A stretch of 10,533 nt of DNA, from NCBI GenBank assembly GCA_949840605.1, contig CATKXN010000098.1, positions 1-10,533 of the forward strand. Reading direction: 5' to 3'. Source of the DNA: an uncultured Alistipes sp. GTDB taxonomy: Bacteria; Bacteroidota; Bacteroidia; Bacteroidales; Rikenellaceae. Both the position numbers and the translations under genes were made by a program. A model generated the notes under the pieces. The model saw only the letters and a program-made list of their open reading frames with translations. It had not been told where the DNA came from and did not search any database. The first letter of the stretch is position 1, and the number at the start of each line of letters is the position of its first letter. Positions 7,073-10,533 of the stretch are shown here, piece after piece.

Positions 7073-8056
7073 TCACTCCGGGGCGAGGAAAACCGCTCCG
7101 CCACGGATGTCGTAGCGTATCGGGGCGATCCGCGAGATCAGGCGCATGGCCTCCTCCAGCGATTCGTATTCGATATGGAAAGAGAGTTTGGCCGAAAGGT
7201 CGATGTTCCCTTCGAAATGGAAATGCACGCCGTACCAGCGTTCCAGATTGACCAGAATGGCCGAGAGCGATTTGTTGGTGAAGACCAGCCGGCGGGCCGT
7301 CCAGCTGCAGTAATCGCCGGCGGTCACCTCGGAAACCGCAACCCGCCCGGTCTGCGTATCGAACAAGATCCGTTCGTCGGGACGCAGCTGGATCGGATTT
7401 TTCAGGTCCGGAGACAGGATGCGGACGCTGCCCGATTGAAGGATCGTTTCGGCATAGCGGGTGCCGGCCCGGTGCCGGGCGTCGAACTCCGTGCCGAGGA
7501 CCTCGACCTGCATGACCTCCATATCGACGACGAAAGGATGGGCGGCATCGTGACGGACCTGGAAAAAGGCTTCGCCGTCGAGCCGGACCCGACGGATTCC
7601 GCCATCAAATGTTTCGGGATAGCTCAGACGGCTGTCGCCGTTGAGCCAGACCCGCGTCCCGTCGGGAAGCGTGAACTCGCCCTTGCTGCCTTGGGCTGTG
7701 ATCAGGCACACCGAAGGAGTGCTTTCATATCGCGAACGCAGGAACAGGTATTCCCCGCAGACGACGAGCGCCAGCAGGGCCGCCGCGGCCGCAAAACGCC
7801 GCAGGGACAGGAGCCGGCCCTTCTTTCCGGCCCGGTCCAGCATGTCGATCTGGCGGTGTATGTCGGGGAGTTTATGACGGTAATCGCGTTCCGCAGGCCG
7901 GGCGAGCAGTTCCGTCCAGGCCCGGAAAAGCGCCGCATCCTTCGTTTCCCGGTCCGCCGGGGCGGTCATCCACCGTCGGAAACGGCGCTGAATTTCCTCC
8001 GGCATATCGCGGTGCAGGAAATCGCGGACGAGTTTGTTGATCTTGTCGGTCTTCAT
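7073..8056 (-). CDS. FecR-family anti-sigma factor with DUF4974 tail
   Basis: This 327-residue inner-membrane signalling protein has a cytoplasmic N-terminal part (1-85, with the conserved FRRWMTAP-like segment and Trp47) that should hold the ECF sigma factor. One membrane helix spans about 88-106. The periplasmic FecR domain (about 118-212) carries the family hallmark LPDGTRVWLNGDSRLSYP (130-147), then GEAFFQV and VEVLGTEFDA. Residues 256-325 form a DUF4974 domain (LVFTNKSLSAILVNLERWYGV), the part thought to contact the STN domain of the partner SusC. The ATG at 8056 lies 68 bp after the sigma stop, so co-transcription is likely. A 159-bp gap with regulatory signals separates it from susC. 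The gene appears intact and of normal length. Confidence 0.95.
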   Translation of the reverse strand: MKTDKINKLVRDFLHRDMPEEIQRRFRRWMTAPADRETKDAALFRAWTELLARPAERDYRHKLPDIHRQIDMLDRAGKKGRLLSLRRFAAAAALLALVVCGEYLFLRSRYESTPSVCLITAQGSKGEFTLPDGTRVWLNGDSRLSYPETFDGGIRRVRLDGEAFFQVRHDAAHPFVVDMEVMQVEVLGTEFDARHRAGTRYAETILQSGSVRILSPDLKNPIQLRPDERILFDTQTGRVAVSEVTAGDYCSWTARRLVFTNKSLSAILVNLERWYGVHFHFEGNIDLSAKLSFHIEYESLEEAMRLISRIAPIRYDIRGGAVFLAPE

Positions 8057-8124
8057 CGTTCGGGGTGCTGTTCATATATAGAACGGCGAGAAGCCGGCGA
8101 ACCCCCAGCGGAAAAGAACGATTT

Positions 8125-8676
8125 TCAGAAAAAGAGCGTGATCGAGGCGAGCAGGCGCCGCAGCTGGCCGAGTGCGGCGGTCATGTGGTTTTCAACGGTC
8201 TTGACGCTGATCCGTAACTGTTCGGCGATTTCCCGGTTCGAAAGCCCCTCGTAACGGCTCATCCGGAAGATGCGCCGACGCTGATCGGGCATCTTGTCCA
8301 CGGCGATGGAGATCAGCAGCGCCAGATCGTTCGTCTCAACCTGACTGTCGAGCGTATCGTCGTGGAAATAGCGGACGGAGGACAACTGGGCCGATTCATA
8401 TTTTTCTTGCACCAGCGAGCGGCTGTAAATGTCGAAAATGGCGTTTTTCGTCATCGTAAAGAGGTAGTTGGAAAAACGGGTCATCTGCGCGATCTCCTCT
8501 TTCCGCTCCCAGACCTTCAGCATGATGGACTGCATGACATCCTCCGCCTCCGTCCGGTTCTTCAGCATCCAAAAGGCCATCTCCTCGACTTTCGGAGCAT
8601 AATGCAGATAAAGCGCATCGAACGCCTCCCGGTCCCCCTGCGCCAGCCGATCCAATATGTCCCGCTCCTGCTCCAA
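8125..8676 (-). CDS. ECF-type RNA polymerase sigma factor
   Basis: This is a sigma-70 family ECF factor that would direct transcription of the downstream SusCD operon. With a TTG start at 8676 it has 183 residues. Region 2 (from the ALYLHYAPKVEE segment through RTEAEDVMQSIMLKVWE to YLFTMTKNAIFDIY) covers about residues 18-85. Region 4 (about 120-176) contains a helix-turn-helix, LSNREIAEQLRISVKTVENHM. No ATG exists near the N-terminus. The frame can be extended to a TTG at 8724, but that codon falls in the putative -33 element of the gene's own promoter, and the transcript would start downstream of it; I therefore prefer TTG 8676 (TTG 8655 is also possible). The chosen start gives the usual family opening of an acidic stretch then LAQGDREAFDALY. 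The partner FecR gene follows 68 bp downstream. Confidence 0.93.
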   Translation of the reverse strand: MEQERDILDRLAQGDREAFDALYLHYAPKVEEMAFWMLKNRTEAEDVMQSIMLKVWERKEEIAQMTRFSNYLFTMTKNAIFDIYSRSLVQEKYESAQLSSVRYFHDDTLDSQVETNDLALLISIAVDKMPDQRRRIFRMSRYEGLSNREIAEQLRISVKTVENHMTAALGQLRRLLASITLFF

Positions 8677-8692
8677 TCCAGAAATGTTTTTA

Positions 8693-8725
8693 CAAAAATA
8701 CGAAATTATTTGACTTATCCGCAAG
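8693..8725 (-). promoter_or_regulatory. Bacteroidota-type -33/-7 promoter of the sigma-anti-sigma pair
   Basis: On the minus strand TATTTTTG (8700-8693) matches the -7 consensus TAnnTTTG exactly, and CTTG (8725-8722) matches three of four bases of the TTTG -33 element, with 21 bp between them. Transcription should begin near 8687, about 11 bases before the TTG start at 8676. This suggests housekeeping-sigma expression of the regulatory pair, just after the nqr terminator. Confidence 0.55.
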
Positions 8726-8735
8726 CGGGGACAAT

Positions 8736-8785
8736 AAACTAAAAGGAGGGAAGCCGCCGAATAAATTCGGAACTCCCCTCCTCTT
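8736..8785 (-). terminator. Intrinsic terminator after nqrF
   Basis: On the minus strand, AGGAGGG (8782-8776) pairs with CCCTCCT (8750-8744). An inner 5-bp stem CCGAA/TTCGG (8770-8766 with 8761-8757) closes a TTTA loop. The stem is followed by TTTTAGTTT. It lies 41 bp after the nqrF stop and just before the sigma-factor promoter, so it separates the nqr operon from the SusCD locus. Confidence 0.75.
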
Positions 8786-8790
8786 CGTTC

Positions 8791-8814
8791 ATACGCCTGC
8801 GGCGTTTTACGTAT
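8791..8814. repeat. Small nested inverted repeat between nqrF and its terminator
   Basis: ACGCC/GGCGT (8793-8797 with 8801-8805) can form a 5-bp hairpin with a TGC loop, followed by TTTT on the plus strand. An alternative outer pairing ATACG/CGTAT (8791-8795 with 8810-8814) is also possible. It could be a weak plus-strand terminator or an mRNA 3' structure; no function is assigned. Confidence 0.35.
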
Positions 8815-8825
8815 CGTTGCTCCCG

Positions 8826-10088
8826 CTACGACCCGAAGTTGTCGTAAAGAATGTTCTCAGGCGGCACGCCGAGGTTATCGAGCATCTTCACCACCGAGGA
8901 GATCATCATCGGAGGTCCGCACATGAGGTAGATGCAGTCCTCGGGAGCCTGATGGTTCTTCAGGTAGTTTTCATACAGCACGTTGTGCACGAAGCCCGGC
9001 GTGTACGCCACCCCGGCGGCATCCGCCTCGGGATCGGGACGGTCCAAGGCCAGGTTGAACTTGAAGTTGGGGAAATCCTTCTCGATCTGGTGGAACTCGT
9101 CGAGGTAGGGAACCTCCTTCAGGGCACGCGCGCCGTACCAGAACGACACGGGACGGTCGGTCTTTTCGGTCTTGAACAGGTGCATCAGGTGGCTGCGCAT
9201 CGGGGCCATGCCCGCGCCGCCGCCGATGAAGATCAGTTCCTGCGTCGAGGGCAGGTTGTCCGGCAGGAAGAACTCGCCGTAAGGACCCGAGATCGTGATC
9301 TTGTCACCCGGCTTGCGCGAGAAGACATACGACGAGCAAATGCCCGGATTGACCTTCATGAAACCGCCCGTAGCCTTGTCGAACGGCGGCGTAGCGATGC
9401 GGATGTTGAGCATGATGATATTGCCCTCGGCCGGGTGGTTGGCCATCGAGTAGGCGCGGAACGTCGGCTCGGGGTTGGTCGTCACGAGGTCCCACATCTT
9501 GAACTTGTCCCAGTCGGCGCGGTACTTCTCGTCCACGTCCATGTCCGAGAATTTGATGGCGTCGTACTTCGGGATGTCGATCTGGATGTAGCCGCCGCTG
9601 CGGAATTTGAGGTTCTCGCCCTCGGGCAGCTTCACGACGAACTCCTTGAGGAAAGTCGAGATATTGCGGTTCGAGACCACCGTGCACTCCCACTTCTTGA
9701 CGCCCAGAACGGCCTCGTCGACGTGGATCTTCATATTCTCCTTGACCTTCACCTGACAGCCCAGACGCCAGTGGTCCTTGGCCATCTTGCGCGTGATGAA
9801 ACCCGTCTCGGTGGGCAGGATGTCGCCGCCGCCTTCCAGCACCTGGCATTTGCACATGCCGCACGAACCGCCGCCGCCGCAGGCCGAAGGCAGAAAGACC
9901 TTGTTGTTGGCCAGCGTCGCGAGCAGCGTCGAACCGCTCTCGGTCGTGATGACCTTCTCGCCGTTGTTGATATCGATCGTCACGTCGCCCGAGGAGGTCA
10001 GTTTCGCCTTCGCATAGAGAAGCAGTGCGACCAGCACGAGCGTGATCACCAGAAAAGCTGCGATCGCTATTAAAATCGTTGTAGTCAT
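8826..10088 (-). CDS. nqrF: Na+-translocating NADH:quinone reductase subunit F
   Basis: This 420-residue subunit oxidises NADH and feeds electrons into the Na+ pump of the inner membrane. An N-terminal membrane helix (about 4-25) is followed by a 2Fe-2S ferredoxin domain with ligands Cys70, Cys76, Cys79 and Cys111 (ACGGGGSCGMC and RLGCQV), the same spacing as in the Vibrio protein. The FAD-binding region has RAYSMAN (211-217) and GICSSYVF. The NADH-binding region has IGGGAGMAPMRS (288-299) and YLMCGPP near the C-terminus, and the protein ends in YDNFGS, as expected. All redox motifs are intact. It lies 25 bp after nqrE, matching the nqrABCDEF gene order, and is followed by a terminator. Confidence 0.98.
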   Translation of the reverse strand: MTTTILIAIAAFLVITLVLVALLLYAKAKLTSSGDVTIDINNGEKVITTESGSTLLATLANNKVFLPSACGGGGSCGMCKCQVLEGGGDILPTETGFITRKMAKDHWRLGCQVKVKENMKIHVDEAVLGVKKWECTVVSNRNISTFLKEFVVKLPEGENLKFRSGGYIQIDIPKYDAIKFSDMDVDEKYRADWDKFKMWDLVTTNPEPTFRAYSMANHPAEGNIIMLNIRIATPPFDKATGGFMKVNPGICSSYVFSRKPGDKITISGPYGEFFLPDNLPSTQELIFIGGGAGMAPMRSHLMHLFKTEKTDRPVSFWYGARALKEVPYLDEFHQIEKDFPNFKFNLALDRPDPEADAAGVAYTPGFVHNVLYENYLKNHQAPEDCIYLMCGPPMMISSVVKMLDNLGVPPENILYDNFGS

Positions 10089-10113
10089 TTTTTCGGAATT
10101 CTCTTTTTAAGGG

Positions 10114-10533
10114 TTAGAACTGAATGCCCGAGAAGATCATGAAACCGATGCCCATCAGGCCGGTGATGATGAAGGCGATGCCGGGGCCCTTGAGCGCCGC
10201 GGGGATGTGCGAATAGGTCGTCTTCTCGCGGATGGCGGCCATCATCACGATCGCCAGCCACCAGCCCAGTCCCGAACCCAGTCCGTAGACGATCGTCTGC
10301 CAGAGCGACGTAAGCTCCGCGGCGTCGACCTTCTGCTGCATGAAGAGCGAACCGCCCATGATGGCACAGTTCACGGCGATCAGGGGCAGGAAGATGCCCA
10401 GCTGGCTGTAAAGCGTCGGCGAGAACTTCTCGACGACCATCTCCACCAGCTGCACGAAAGCCGCGATGGTGGCGATGAAGACGATGAAGGTCAGGAAACT
10501 CAGGTCCACGCCCGCGACGAGCGCATTGGCCTT
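10114..10533 (-). CDS. nqrE: Na+-translocating NADH:quinone reductase subunit E, N-terminus cut by window edge
   Basis: The reading frame runs on through the right edge. The 139 visible residues start [10 protein letters not shown] and match the C-terminal two thirds of NqrE (usually about 200 residues); about 60 are missing. The GTG at 10509 is an internal valine codon, not the start. Several membrane helices are visible, with the conserved [14 protein letters not shown] segment, whose cysteine belongs to the Fe-S site shared with Nqr[14 protein letters not shown] and the C-terminal [15 protein letters not shown] are also family signatures. NqrE is a membrane subunit of the Na+ pump. Confidence 0.97.
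   Translation of the reverse strand, partial: KANALVAGVDLSFLTFIVFIATIAAFVQLVEMVVEKFSPTLYSQLGIFLPLIAVNCAIMGGSLFMQQKVDAAELTSLWQTIVYGLGSGLGWWLAIVMMAAIREKTTYSHIPAALKGPGIAFIITGLMGIGFMIFSGIQF

Noticed and set aside
8722..8724. TTG at 8724 as start of the sigma factor (199 residues)
   Set aside because: It falls inside the -33 element of the likely promoter, and the extra residues do not resemble the usual N-terminus of the family.
8817..10073. Plus-strand open frame of 418 codons opposite nqrF
   Set aside because: It is a shadow of the nqrF codon pattern, with no start signal or domain.

Overview
The window looks like a GC-rich gut member of the Bacteroidota, most likely Alistipes or a close relative. 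This rests on SusC/SusD outer-membrane proteins, an ECF sigma/FecR pair with a DUF4974 tail, BACON and DUF5689 domains, an Na+-NQR operon, and Bacteroidota-type -33/-7 promoter motifs. The genus is an inference from gene content and the GC-rich composition; no rRNA is present. All protein genes lie on the minus strand, so the order of expression runs from the right edge to the left. No gene-free stretch exceeds 300 bases.

Right part (8826-10533): the end of an nqr operon, with the C-terminal part of nqrE (cut by the right edge) followed by a complete nqrF. Together with other subunits outside the window they form the Na+-pumping NADH:quinone reductase of the inner membrane. A strong intrinsic terminator (about 8736-8785) separates this operon from the next unit.

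Middle part (6914-8725): a signalling cassette. A -33/-7 promoter drives an ECF sigma factor, which is followed by a FecR-type anti-sigma factor. Between fecR and susC is a 159-bp gap. On the PLUS strand this gap holds an exact -7 box (TAGTTTTG), a 6-bp hairpin, and a 12-bp terminator stem with a U6 tail. Together these predict an antisense small RNA of about 90 nt covering the susC leader. The arrangement resembles the cis-antisense sRNAs (DonS type) described for ECF/anti-sigma-controlled SusCD loci of Bacteroides fragilis. This is the most interesting signal in the window.

Left part (1-6913): a tight operon of a SusC-type TonB-dependent transporter with an N-terminal STN signalling domain, a SusD-type surface lipoprotein, an endonuclease/exonuclease/phosphatase (EEP) fold lipoprotein with all catalytic motifs present, and a BACON-DUF5689 lipoprotein cut by the left edge. 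No glycosidase or polysaccharide lyase is seen. The only visible enzyme is a metal-dependent phosphoesterase, so the imported nutrient may be a phosphodiester-containing compound (nucleic acid, lipid head group or similar) rather than a plain glycan. susC also carries a C9 homopolymer; a slip of one base in either direction would end the protein within about 20 codons.

Proposed working model (inference): substrate binding by SusC/SusD is passed through the STN domain to FecR, which releases the sigma factor to transcribe susC-susD-EEP-BACON. The antisense RNA dampens susC expression, and the C9 tract could add random on/off variation.
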